Positions 48,147 to 59,260 of a stretch of 64,000 nucleotides of DNA are shown here, piece by piece. The notes below the pieces were generated by a model. It was not told the DNA's origin. It saw only the letters and a list, made by a program, of their open reading frames with translations, and ran no database searches. Both the position numbers and the translations under genes were made by a program. Source of the DNA: Cannabis sativa (lineage: Eukaryota; Streptophyta; Magnoliopsida; Rosales; Cannabaceae); contig NC_083604.1 of assembly GCF_029168945.1 (NCBI RefSeq), forward strand, positions 75,222,211 through 75,286,210, written 5' to 3'. Each line of letters opens with the position of its first letter. The stretch's first letter is position 1.

Positions 48147-49152
48147 AAGTCACGTGGACCTGTAGGAGAAACTAGGCAGCAACCATTTTCATCTGGGACT
48201 TCTTACTTTCTGAAGATAACTCCTTAAGACTTCTTCAACTTGTAAGCATGCATCTCTCTTTTTCTCTTAACCAAGAAGAAGAAAAAAAATACTTGTTATC
48301 ACTTGATGTTTCAATGCTTCTTCCTCTACTTCTACTTTGGCTTTTTTAACATGTTGTTTTTCTTTAAAGTGGAAATGGGGTATTAGAATTCAGCGAAAAA
48401 AGAAAACAAAAAAGTGAAGAAGAAGAAGAAAAAAAAAACTACATATATAGATAAAAAAAAACTGGGGAGTAGATTTGAAAGTGGCAATGCCATTTCTTTC
48501 TATTTGCATTTTTCTTGGATTTACTAGTCCTTCCTTTGCTTTCCTCTTATACTTCATGTTTTGAACAATCATACAGATTTCACATTCAAAGATTTGTTTT
48601 TCAAATGTCATTTTTGTTTGTTTGTTTTTTCTTTTCATTGGGATTAGTGGCCTTTTGTGGTTCAAAGCCACAGGAATAGTCAAGAAATCTTTCTTTAAGC
48701 TTCACTATCATTTTAATTTGGTTTTTGGGTGCGTTTTAAACCTGAAAATCTCACTCATATAGTTTGTTTATGCACACTTATTGACCTACTGATTTTTACT
48801 TTATTTGTAACAAAAACATCCTATATTACTAAGTAGTTGGGCCTGTATATCATTAGTCTATGGATTAGAAGTTCTGTTTATGTATTATACAAGATATTGG
48901 ATTCTCAAGTATGCTATTCTCATGGTTTGGTTTATAAATTTGAAAAGCAAAAGTATATATGATCTTTGTATATTGAAATCGTACTCATAAAATAATATTG
49001 TATTTTTTGTGATAAGAAATCACAAACTACTTTAGCAGTCTGCGATCTTCATCTTATATAATCTTTACATATATTATTTCTATTATCTTTTCATTCTGCA
49101 GCAAGTGAGTTCCCCACAAATTTATAAGAAAATGTGGGGAAACTTTTATAAT
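48147..49152 (+). pseudogene. REM pseudogene, REM-7-like
   Basis: 48147-48241 aligns base for base with REM-7 exon 1 (CGTGGACCTGTAGGAGAAAC; CAGCAACCATTTTCATC) and ends at the same GTAAGCAT donor. The start codon has become AAG, and a TAA stop lies in frame about 27 codons later. 49102-49152, after a TCTGCAG acceptor, aligns with the start of exon 2 (TTCCCCACAAATTTATAAGA, then AATGTGGGGAAACTTTT) and then decays. The rest of the gene is missing. It shows that a REM-7-type gene once stood between the three-domain genes. Confidence 0.8.
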
Positions 49153-49386
49153 ATACCTAAGCAAATTTGCATATAATAGCCCACATTTGTATTTGTATTT
49201 TGCTGTGCCTTTACCATACTAGTCTGAATGCAGCTTCATTTTAGCATCAAAGATAACTTTGAATTTTATTTTGTTTAATAGCTTTGATAATGGCTACATT
49301 TTGTTTTTGTTGGACTTACTATGCATAGTCTTGATATATAAGTTGCCTCAGTCTCAAGCCAAAGCTTTTGATTTTGAAGGGGAAAG

Positions 49387-51919
49387 ATGCTAAGTGAAAA
49401 GCCCACATTTTCATCGAGGAATCCACATTTTTTCAAGATAATTCTGACAGAAACTCTCAAGGAGAACAAAATTGTAAGCTTGCATGCATCTCTTACTGTT
49501 TTTCTTTATATGAAAAACATGTATGATACTCTTTTGACCAAACAGAGTGATGAACCTTTGACTGAAAAACATTAAATGTTAGGTAGTAGTACTACAACAT
49601 GGGAGTTGTTCACATTGCTGGATTGTCATTTTTGTTCAAGAGAAAGAAAGTTATTTGTCGAAACCATCTATTGAAATTTTAGGAATGTGAATCTTATGCC
49701 GAGGGAAATTTATTGACATGGTAGTGATTGATTATCTCAAATTTATTCAAGGAAATTCTATTTTCTTTGCAGCGGGTTCCACAATATTTTGTGGAAAAAT
49801 GTGGAGAAACTTTAACTGAAAGAGTGTCTGTTAAGCTTCCATGTGGTTCCAAATGGCCAATGAAGTTAGAAAATGACAATGGGAAGTTCTGGCTGCAAAA
49901 CGGTTGGCCAGAGTTTATGAAGCATTATTCTCTTAAAAGAGGCCATATGCTAACTTTTAGATATGATGGGAATTCTGAGATTTATGCTGTCATATTTGAT
50001 ACAAATACAGTAGAGATAGATTATCCTTCTATCCCTGTTTGTGTTGATAAGTCTACTATCGATGGTGAAATCCGAGTTCCCAAGAGGGAAGTTATTGATG
50101 TTGTTGACAGCATTGAAATCTTGGATGATATCTCCCAATGCCACGAAACAGGACTAAAATCCTCATGTTCTCGGCCTTTTAAGAGAATGAAAACAAGCTA
50201 TACAGGTAAACACTCAAAGCAACATATTTTGTTTGAAAAGTACTAACGCCCATTATAGCGCAATAATAGTTGAGAATTCAATGATCAAAGGGAGCTCCAG
50301 GAATTCTAAGATAGACTAGAAGGCTTGTGAAATTACTCTTATAATAGTTTATAGAGTTCTAAATGAACTGATTTAAGTTACTATTTTTATGTTTCCTTCT
50401 GCAAATAGGGAAATTTGATTCACCTAAGAAAAGTAAAGGGGATAAATCTGCTAATACCACCACAAAAAAGATGCCATATGGGATTCCTAAATATATGAAA
50501 ACGTTGGATGAAAGCGAAAGAATTGCAGCTCTCAAGAGGTCTAATGGTTTCAAATCTGAATACCCATTTTTTAAGATGGTCATGCAACCATACTACCTCC
50601 TTGGTGGGAAACTGGCAAGTCTCATTATAAACTTGCTAAAAGCTCTATACCAATTCCATGTTTGCCAAATCCCATTTAGAATGTTTTGTTTTGTCATATC
50701 GCTTAGCTTCCTTGTTTCAATTTTGTTTTGTTACAGACATTTCCACGCATATTTGCAAAGAAACATCTCAGTGACAGATCATATAAGGTAACACTCAAAG
50801 TTCCAAATGAGAAGAAAACTTGGTCTGTAACATACACTTATAGAGAACATGAGAGGGCAAAACCCAGGTTCCAAGGTGGTTGGGCAAAATTTGTTCGGGA
50901 AAATAATTTAGAAGTAGGTGATGTCTGTGTGTTTGTTTTGATTAAGGAGACAAATATTTCATTTGAGGTAGTAATTTTTCGTGCTGGAGCAAGCTCAGAA
51001 GGTTCTGTGGACATAAGTAAGTTTTGATCCTTTTTCTTTTAACTACTTTTAACTAATTGTATAATGCCCATGATTACATCTTTTTCTTCTTTTATCTCTT
51101 ATACCTCTTTGTTTTTAGCTCATAATAGTTCTTCTGAGAAGCAAGAACATAGATGCAAATCAAGTCAGAGAACAGATCCACAGCTGGTTGAAAAACAACT
51201 TCCCTCGACTTTCCATGAGAGAGTCAAAGTTCTTGAGAAAGATGCTATTGAACATGAAAATACTTTATTCAAGATTGTTATACAACCATCAAACAAGCGG
51301 CTTGTGGTAAGTTTTTGTATAATCTAAATGACATTCTATATTCTCCAATTGAGAAGAAAGAAACATGTAACTATTTATAATCATTGCATCAAATTATCTC
51401 TCTTATTGTCTTTTCTTGGCAGTGTGTACCATTAGACATAGTTGAGAAATACATCAGGAATGAAGGTGATGCCATTCTTTCGATTCCAAATGGTAGACAA
51501 TATTGGACTGCTCAATTTAAGATGATGAAGAGCTACATAGATGGGAATTGCAGAGCTATTATTTATAATGGTTGGAAAAAATTCATGGAGGACAACAATC
51601 TGGAAGTGGGTGATGTCTGTGTATTCGAACTTCTTAATGGGATCGAAATTTCATTTCAAGTGTTGATTGTCCGAGTTTCTGGCAATTTAAATCACCAAAG
51701 GCCTCAAGGTGAGTTATGATTTTTTTTTTCTTTCTTTTAAAACAGTGGTTGAGTACTCTATTAAGTTTAATTAGTATATTAGAATATGATTGTGAGTTGT
51801 AGTACTAAAGCATATTATTGCTACTCTTTACTTTGTGTTCAGCCAGTAACTCTGTAGAAGGTGAGAACAAGTCAAAGGAAGATGAGAGTGTGAAAATTGA
51901 AAGAGATGATGAGATGTGA
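49387..51919 (+). CDS. REM-6: B3 transcription factor, three B3 domains
   Basis: Seven exons (49387-49473, 49773-50205, 50409-50614, 50737-51016, 51119-51306, 51423-51708, 51843-51919) give 518 residues. B3-1 is about 13-114, B3-2 about 225-322 and B3-3 about 383-487. Linker 1 has VPKREVIDVVDSIEILDDI and a FKRMKT basic patch. Linker 2 has one copy of the unit doubled in REM-4/5, with 15 extra residues inside it. The tail exon gives SVKIERDDEM (VKIE 510-513). Intron 3 starts with GC (50615-50616, CTG|GCAAGT), where all paralogues have GT. It is a sister of REM-4/5 but older. Confidence 0.92.
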
Positions 51920-52994
51920 AGATGTAATGAAACTGGGCCTTTGAAATGAATATACATATGTATAAACTTAGATTTGAAGATGACATGTCTCTTATATTAG
52001 ATGTATAAACTGTAAACTTAATATTGTATTTTTTTTTTAATATATACTTGTCGCATTTAAGGTTATGTTAGTCGTTATTGTAAGAATATTGTGATCATAT
52101 TGTGACAACTTGTTAGGCTCATCAAATTGTTAAGTTTGAATGTTTGGGTGTCCCTGAAAATATTTTCAGTCACTACAAATTTGGTAAAGGAAAAAATCAA
52201 TCTTAAACTTAGAAAACAACTAACACGTAAATTAGTCTGGCAATGGAGGCCTCTCCTTTAGTGGCGTTGCTTCAAGAGATGCCTGTCAGTGTGCTGCATT
52301 GATGAGCTCCATAGTATTGACAGCCTTGAGTTCAATGGAAGAAGTGAAGGTTTGATCACAAACCATCTCAAAAGAATTCAAAAAACCAGTCTGATTAAGG
52401 GACAAGTACTCCCTGGCTGTTCCATGACCAAGCCACAGAGAGAAAGGGTCCATACAGTTAAGGTTAGTTAGTTAGTCAAGGCTGCTCTAGTAGCTGTTTT
52501 GGTTGTTTATGTTGTAATATAATAGTCTTCTGTAATGCGAGTTTATAAATACTTCTATCAATGCAATTGCTCAGTTACTGAGTTTTGTTATTTGTTATAA
52601 TATATCCAAACTCTTCAATGTATATTACTTCACTTTTGTCATTTTCTAAGTCAAATCCCACTTTAGTGAGGGAATCTTTTACTCAAAACACTGACAGTGA
52701 CATAACTTTTGTCTTTTGCCTAAGTCAAATCATAAATATGGATCGATTTTTGTGACCCAACATAAAATTAATATGAATTTGAGAGACACGACTTGATAGG
52801 AAAAAAAAAATGCTTAGACATGATACGAAAAAATATGAACTTAGGCATGATAAAATATGAAAAAAATAAACTTAGACATGATACGATATGACAAGCTCAA
52901 ATATATAAATATTTTTTATATAATTGTGTGTAACTATTATTAAAAAAAAACATAAAAGTATCTAAAATTATAAAAATACACATATATTTTAATA
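51920..52994. other. Gene-free stretch after REM-6
   Basis: 52240-52480 is GC-richer with a 60-codon ORF and no recognisable domain. 52490-52640 (TGTTGTAATATAATAG, TTTATAAATACTTCTATC) has the look of a retrotransposon LTR tail. 52810-52900 has three loose copies of TTAGACATGATACGA. Nothing is assigned with confidence. Confidence 0.4.
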
Positions 52995-55087
52995 CTAGCA
53001 AAAAACTACGTGCGAGGCACGTATACTAAATTTTATGCTAGATTTTTTCTATGTTATTTGAAAGTGATACAATTAAAAATTAAAGATAAAATATTATTAG
53101 TTATTAGATGAGATTATTATTATGTGTATCTGAATATTATAGTTTATATTGTTGTCAATTAAAAGTGAATATCGAATGCAATATATTAGTGTTTAAAAAA
53201 GCTTGACGATTTAAATATGTTCTTAAATTAATCCAAAAATAAATTAAAAATTAATGTTCCAATACTTAAAGAAACATTACTTAAATGAGTGTAAGATAAA
53301 AAGAAAATTAAAAATCAATCTCTAAATTATTGATAATTAAAGATAGCATTTGTCTAAAAATTGTAGATAAGAAAACTAATGATAGTCATTGGTGGATTTC
53401 AATCTTCATTTGCTTCGATAGAGACAATAGTGTAATTTTTGTATTTTGCAGTTTTCATTCTAGCCGAGTCCGCATATATCTGGATTGTCCACTTTTTCGT
53501 TAATAAATTGAATATGGTAGTGTCGACAAAACGGCGGTGTTCCTGCAAACCGTGATGTATTTTCATTTAAAATGATTAGACATGGTGTGTATAGCTTATT
53601 TAATTAAAAAAAATCAACTTATGAAAGACATGTAAAACTATAAAAAGTGACCCATGAATTTCTCATATACTATTTTATTTTTAATAATAAATTATTTTAT
53701 TTTAAAATAAATAAAAAGTCACCCATGAATTTCTCATAAACTATTTTATTTTTAATAATAAATCATTTTATTTTTAATATAAATAAAAAATCACTCCTGA
53801 ATACCAAGAATTCTGTTATATTTAGGATCATTCTCGAAAAAAAATTAAAGTAGAGCAAAAAATCTATATGTAAAGAACTACGTAAAGAATAGAAGTATTT
53901 TTAAGCTATTTTAAAAACTTCTTTTAGAGAATTTTTCAAAGATTAAAAACTTGTTAAGTTCTACGTGACCTTTTTTTTTCTAACCATAATTAATAAAAAT
54001 TATATGTATTATTTATTATTAAAATTCATATGAATATATAACCATGAACATACTTATTGAAATTGAAATTAAGATTGAGACACATAATACTTCAGTCAAT
54101 AATACTATTAATATAGAAATTCAAATTATAAACATAAATAAAATTATGATCATATATAACTTATGGTTGACATATATAAAAGAATAAACTTACTTAAGCC
54201 CTCTTTAAAAAATATGAAACTTTTACCTCTCTATTGCATAAATAATAGGTAGATGATGATACTAATTTATTTGAGAAATCTATAAAATAAATAAAATCAT
54301 AAACATAAATAAAATTATGATGATGATACTAATTTATTTGAGAAATCTACAAAATAGATAAATCAAACATTAAAATCAGGGTAATAAATGATAATTAATT
54401 TTAGTGTAGTGTAAGTCATATATAATGGTTAATTTATTTTTTAATTGCATCATATATACTTATACACGCATGGTGAGGTGTATTTCAATTAGATATTTTA
54501 TTTTATTTTTATTATTAATTATTAATTGATCAAAAATTTTAATCACTAAGATAAAGAGCTTTTTTTTCTAAGCTACAGTAGCATAAAATGAATCATCGGA
54601 AAGGATCTAATCTAATTATGCCAAACTTTGCTAGGTACCTTCGATCTACCGCTTCGGTCGTAATGGATTGAATAACGTTTCAGATCACCAACTTCAGAAA
54701 AAAGCTCCTGCAGAATTCATATTTCGACCATATAAGAAAAATACTGCTTGTTCCATGATTCCATTAATGTTTATGTAAGACAATGTTTCATGTGTGCATA
54801 CATACCCATGTTTACTTTAGACTTTAACATGATAATAAAGAAAGTGATTTCTACTCAACGTCATATACTGCTCACGTAAATGAATACTGTACTACCCGGT
54901 TGTTTTCTTTTTAAATAGGGGAGAGCTATTTAATATCAGTTCAAATATTAATAGGATTTGTTTTATTATTATTTTATTATATATAAATAATATTTTATTA
55001 TTTTATTAAATAAAAATCAAAAGTCACCCCTGAATTTCTCATAAACCAAGAATTTTAGTTATATAGGCACACTTTATATAGAATAGA
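52995..55087 (-). mobile_element. Helitron-like element, second family
   Basis: On the minus strand the proposed 5' end is TCTATTCTATATAAAGTGTG (55087, next to an A). The 3' end is the hairpin TACGTGCCTCGCACGTA followed by GTTTTTTGCTAG and a T (52995). The pattern matches Helitrons, but the ends differ from the other two elements in the window. No ORF. Short GC-richer islands at 53400-53560 and 54590-54740 may be captured host sequence. Confidence 0.55.
53640..53815. repeat. About 75-bp repeat, three copies
   Basis: Units contain AAAAGT(G/C)ACCCATGAATTTC, TCATA..CTATTTTATTTTTAA and TAATAAAT. The third unit passes into CCAAGAATTCTGTTATATT. A fourth copy lies at 55015-55070, at the element's 5' end. 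Confidence 0.75.
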
Positions 55088-56271
55088 TATAGCTCATCAT
55101 TTGTATTAAAAATGTAAAAACATAGAACAGGAATTTGAACCCGTATAAAAAAATAAGTTAATTTATTTAAGAAAAATAGATCGATCCGAAGCACTACATG
55201 AATCTGAGCACGATACAAAATTACTGGACTTGCGGGTCGTGTCGGGCCTATTCTATAAATTGTTGTACAACACGGTTTGACCCATATTTTTATAGTACGA
55301 CACGACACGACCCGTATTTTTTTATAGTACAGCACAATATGACTCATATTTTTTTGGGATTATTTCACAAAAACATAAAAACAACAAAAAAATTATAAAA
55401 ATATGGTTTCACGGAATTTTAAATATTTTTACGATTTTTTTGATTTTAAATATTTTGGGATTTTTTATGTTGTAGTCTTGTTAATTTGTTGTTGATTTTT
55501 TGTTATCGGTATGTTATTTTTTATTGTTATTTTGATGTTATTTTCATGTCACTTTTATGTAGTTTTCTTGTTGATTTTATGTTGTTTTCGTATTATTTTT
55601 TGGAAAACCGTAAAAATATAAAAAAAAAAATTTTGAACGTAAAAATGCAAATATTTTATTAAAAAATGATTTCTTATCTAATTATTTTTTATTTTTTATT
55701 TTTATGGTTTTTATAGCCCAGCATGGAAAAATCGTGAAAAATAGGATGGGGTAGCACAGCGGAGTTATTTACAGGTATCAAATCCCAGCAGGAATCTCTT
55801 ACACAAAAGACTGACATAAGAGAGAATTGGTGCACTAGATTCTTCTATAAAACAACACACTGACATAGCATAGAATGAGTAAACAAACAGGGGCTCTCTT
55901 CCATATAAAGTTTATCTGACTACGTTTCTTATATCTCATCATCACCAAAAACGACTTATTTCTTGTTTCCCTTTAGATAATACGTCATAGTGCTTTCTTT
56001 TAATTCCATAGAAGAAATGAGCTTGCTGCCCCAAATATTGTAACCAAAACTACAATACTACATAAAGGTTCTATCTTTTTATCTTTTGCATACAAAATCG
56101 TAAAATCTTAACAAAAGGGTATGTTAATTTTAGCATTATTAAAGATTTTAATTTTGTTTCTTGGTTTTGGTTTTATTAAGATGAGTATTCATTCATGGGT
56201 TGATTTGACTTGCAATTTTCTCTCAGCTACTACTCATCAGTAATTTTTCAATCTTTTGAAGTTGATCAACC
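55088..56271. other. Repeat-rich upstream region of REM-7
   Basis: 55225-55345 has three loose copies of a GACCCATATTTTTATAGTAC-like unit with CACGACACGACCCG. 55430-55620 is T-rich with repeated TGTTGATTTT/TGTTATTTT words. 56190-56270 is shared with the pseudo-REM upstream region and is the likely promoter and leader. Confidence 0.45.
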
Positions 56272-58411
56272 ATGTCTCGTGGTCCTGTGGGAGACAGTAG
56301 CCAGCAGCAACTATTTTCATCAAGAACTCCCCACTTTTTCAAGATTATTCTTGAAGAGACTCTTCAAGCAAACATGCTTGTAAGCATTATTCATCTCTTT
56401 CTTTTCTCTTACTAAACACATAACATTACTCCTTATAATTCTAAGCCAGTAATAAAGTTTTCATTAAGTAACAACCTCAATTAACCTCTATAAATAGTAC
56501 TCTATCCCCTGCCATTTCGGGTGGGGGCTTGTCTTGTTACACAGAGAGAAATCACATAGTGATCGAGCCAATTTTTGAGAGAACGGAGGGATGTAAAAGG
56601 GGATTGTCTACTCTTGAAATAGCTTCCCCCATGTGAGATTGATATGTAATTTTGTTACATTGTTTAGTGGCTTGAATCTCTATCTTTCTTTCTGTAATTG
56701 TCATCAAAGATCATCAATAAAGATTCTTCATGATTCATGGTGGTATTGAGTATGAATCACATTGATCATAGCTCAATCTACTAAAACTCTGGTGTCATTC
56801 TTCCCTACTGTTTTATATTAAATTGATTATTTGGATTCTTGTTTAGTTTGTACTATTCTCTACTAACTGATCTTGTTCAAGTACTGTTCCTGTTTTTACA
56901 CTTGCTTGCTTGTATATCTGTTACTAGTAATTTGAATCTGTTTATATGTGCTTCTTCTACACCAGCAAGAATGGTATGGTAGACCTATAGGAGTGTGTTT
57001 GTTTTAGACTTATATGATCCTAAAGATATTGCTTACACTACACATAACACATAACACATGCAATGTATGCATTTCTGATGACTTTACTGGTTTAGTGGTA
57101 ACTGGGAAGTCCTTTTTTTGTAATACCAATCCCATATTTGCTTAACCTTTGATTGAGAGTATAATTCACTAGAGATTTGAGTCTGTTTAACTTTTTGTCT
57201 TGCAGCGAATTCCTCGCAAATTTATAAGGAAATATTGGAAAACTTTATCCGAATCGGTGCTTGTCAGGCTTCCATGCGGTTCAAAATGGAATATGAAGCT
57301 GAAAGAAAAGGAGGGAAGTATTTGGTTAGAGAAGGGTTGGCCAGAATTTGCAAAGCATTACTCCATAAAAAGAGGCAGCATGTTAATTTTTAAATATGTG
57401 GGGTATTCTGAGTTTCATGTTGTCATATGTGATACTAGTACTGCTGAGATAGATTATCCTTATGATAACATTGACTTACAATTCCAAGTTCCTAAGAAGG
57501 AAGCTGTTGAAGATGATTGTGTCGAAATCTCGTATCATTTTTCGCCTTCCTCCGGTGCCAAAACAAGGGAGAAATCTTCATATTTACCTTGTTCTCGGCC
57601 TCAGAACAAGAGAAAAAGAACAACAAGTCCTACTGGTAATTACCTAATATTGCTCTATTTTTTTTTCATGACTTACATGTTTTCTCATACACTTTATTTT
57701 CATCTGTTGCTAGAATTCAAAGGTAGAAATAGCCCTTACATATCTTTGGCTGAAAAAAATATAATTCTTGCAAGAGTTTCCTTTGAATCTGAAAGACCTT
57801 TTTTCAAGGCTGTTATGCAACCATCATATGTTAAAGCTGAGTTTTTTGTAAGTACTCACTATATGATCTACATTACTTTTCGCAAATACTTGTAGAGTAG
57901 TTGATTAGAAATATCTAATTATATCTCCTCTGTCATTTTCTGAGCAGAATGTACCACAAAAATTTGCATATAGATACCTTAAGGATCAAGGCGATGCTGT
58001 TCTTTGTGTTCCAAATGGTAAAAATTGGTCTGTGCAACTTAGAACAAGCATTCTAAGACATGAGTATTCTATTTCTAGACTCTGTTGTGGTTGGCACAAA
58101 TTTGTGAATGACAATAAAATAGAAGTTGGCGATGTCTGCATTTTCGAGCTTCTTGATGGAACTGAAATTGCATTTCAAGTTCACATTGTCCGCCGCGTTG
58201 AATGTGAAGGTCTTCAATGGTGTAAAGGTTAGTTGTGAATGTGAACAACTATAGTAGTATTGAACTCAGTTCATGTGACTAATAATATTGTAATTTTCTT
58301 GGCTACCATATTAATTAACATGAGTCAAGTTCTCATTGTTTAGCAGGTGATTATGTTGCTAGCTCTAGTAAGCCAAACAAAGATGTGAGAGTTAAGATTG
58401 AAATGGACTGA
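56272..58411 (+). CDS. REM-7: B3 transcription factor, two B3 domains
   Basis: Five exons (56272-56379, 57206-57635, 57714-57847, 57948-58227, 58347-58411) give 338 residues. B3-1 is about 21-122 (HFFKIILEETLQANML ... WLEKGWPEFAKHYSIKRG). B3-2 is about 207-306 (RPFFKAVMQPSYV ... CGWHKFVNDNKIEVGDVCIFELLDG). The linker has VPKKEAVEDDCVEISYHF, where the EILDD motif seen in REM-3 to REM-6 has changed to VEIS, and KRKRTT. The last exon ends KDVRVKIEMD (VKIE 333-336). REM-2 and the pseudo-REM at 48147 are its closest relatives in the window. Confidence 0.92.
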
Positions 58412-58610
58412 AGAACTAGCACTTATTATAGTGGACATGGTTGTAGATCATGTAAAAAGTTTTTTTTTTGAGAACTAAGTAAAGTTGCTTATTTGTTTAT
58501 TAAGCAATATGTTTGTAATGAGAATGTTATTATCTAGTAGTAACTTTATCAGATGAGAGGGTCAGTGGTGCTTAGCACTCTTTTAGGTATCATATTGTTA
58601 ACCACTTTCG
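58412..58610. other. 3' flank of REM-7
   Basis: Probable untranslated tail. GTCAGTGGTGCTTAGCACTC near 58561 resembles one end of the GGCACTAGTG MITE family. Confidence 0.35.
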
Positions 58611-58611
58611 T

Positions 58612-59190
58612 TTGTCCATAAATTACACTATACTTTGGAGTTGTTCCTTACAACTGAAATAATTCCTTCCAAACTGAGAAATGTCTTGTCTCTATCCAAG
58701 ATGATCAACTGAGAAATGCCATGGAGCTTTGCAATCTCTTCTACAAACACTGCTACTACTGTAGGTGCTGAAAAGGGGTGGCGAAAGGGGATAAAATGAC
58801 CATATTTGGTGAGGCGATTCACAACTAACAAGATGGAGTCATAACTATTGGAAAGAGGAAGTCGTTCGATGAAATCCGTGGATATGTTCTCTTCTACGAT
58901 CTGTATCAACCCCGTAAGCCGAGATCACATGACCGAGATACTCCACTTGGGGTTGGACAAAAATACATTTCTTTCGGTTAGAGAAGAAGGCTTTTTTAGG
59001 CGCTCCAAAACCATACCAAGATGAGTCACATGGTCTTCTAAAGAGGGACTGTAGACGAGAATGTCATCAAAAAATACTAACACAAAGCGCTTCAAAAAAT
59101 CGTGAAATACCTTATTCATGAGAGCTTGAAATGTTGCTCGTGCATTTGTCAAACTGAAAGGCATGACTAAGAACACATGGTGCCATTGAT
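58612..59190 (-). pseudogene. Ty3-type pol relic: RT fused to integrase
   Basis: On the minus strand, 58925-59190 codes part of a reverse transcriptase ([20 protein letters not shown], then [15 protein letters not shown] with the catalytic DD). Directly after it, 58628-58909 codes part of an integrase core ([44 protein letters not shown]). The RNase H region between them is gone. The reading frame shifts at the junction. No LTRs were found around it. Confidence 0.85.
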
Positions 59191-59260
59191 AATTATTTGA
59201 GAAGAGAAAAATAACAAATAAATAATTTAAAAAAAAAGATGTGTTGAGAATCATGGGGTA

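Noticed and set aside
52289..52471. 60-codon ORF after REM-6
   Set aside because: Composition is more protein-like than its surroundings, but no motif, splice partner or homologue is visible. Left as unassigned.
10759..58411. The REM cluster as a sex- or flowering-time-determining locus
   Set aside because: REM genes have roles in flowering and gametophytes in other plants, but nothing in this sequence supports a specific trait.
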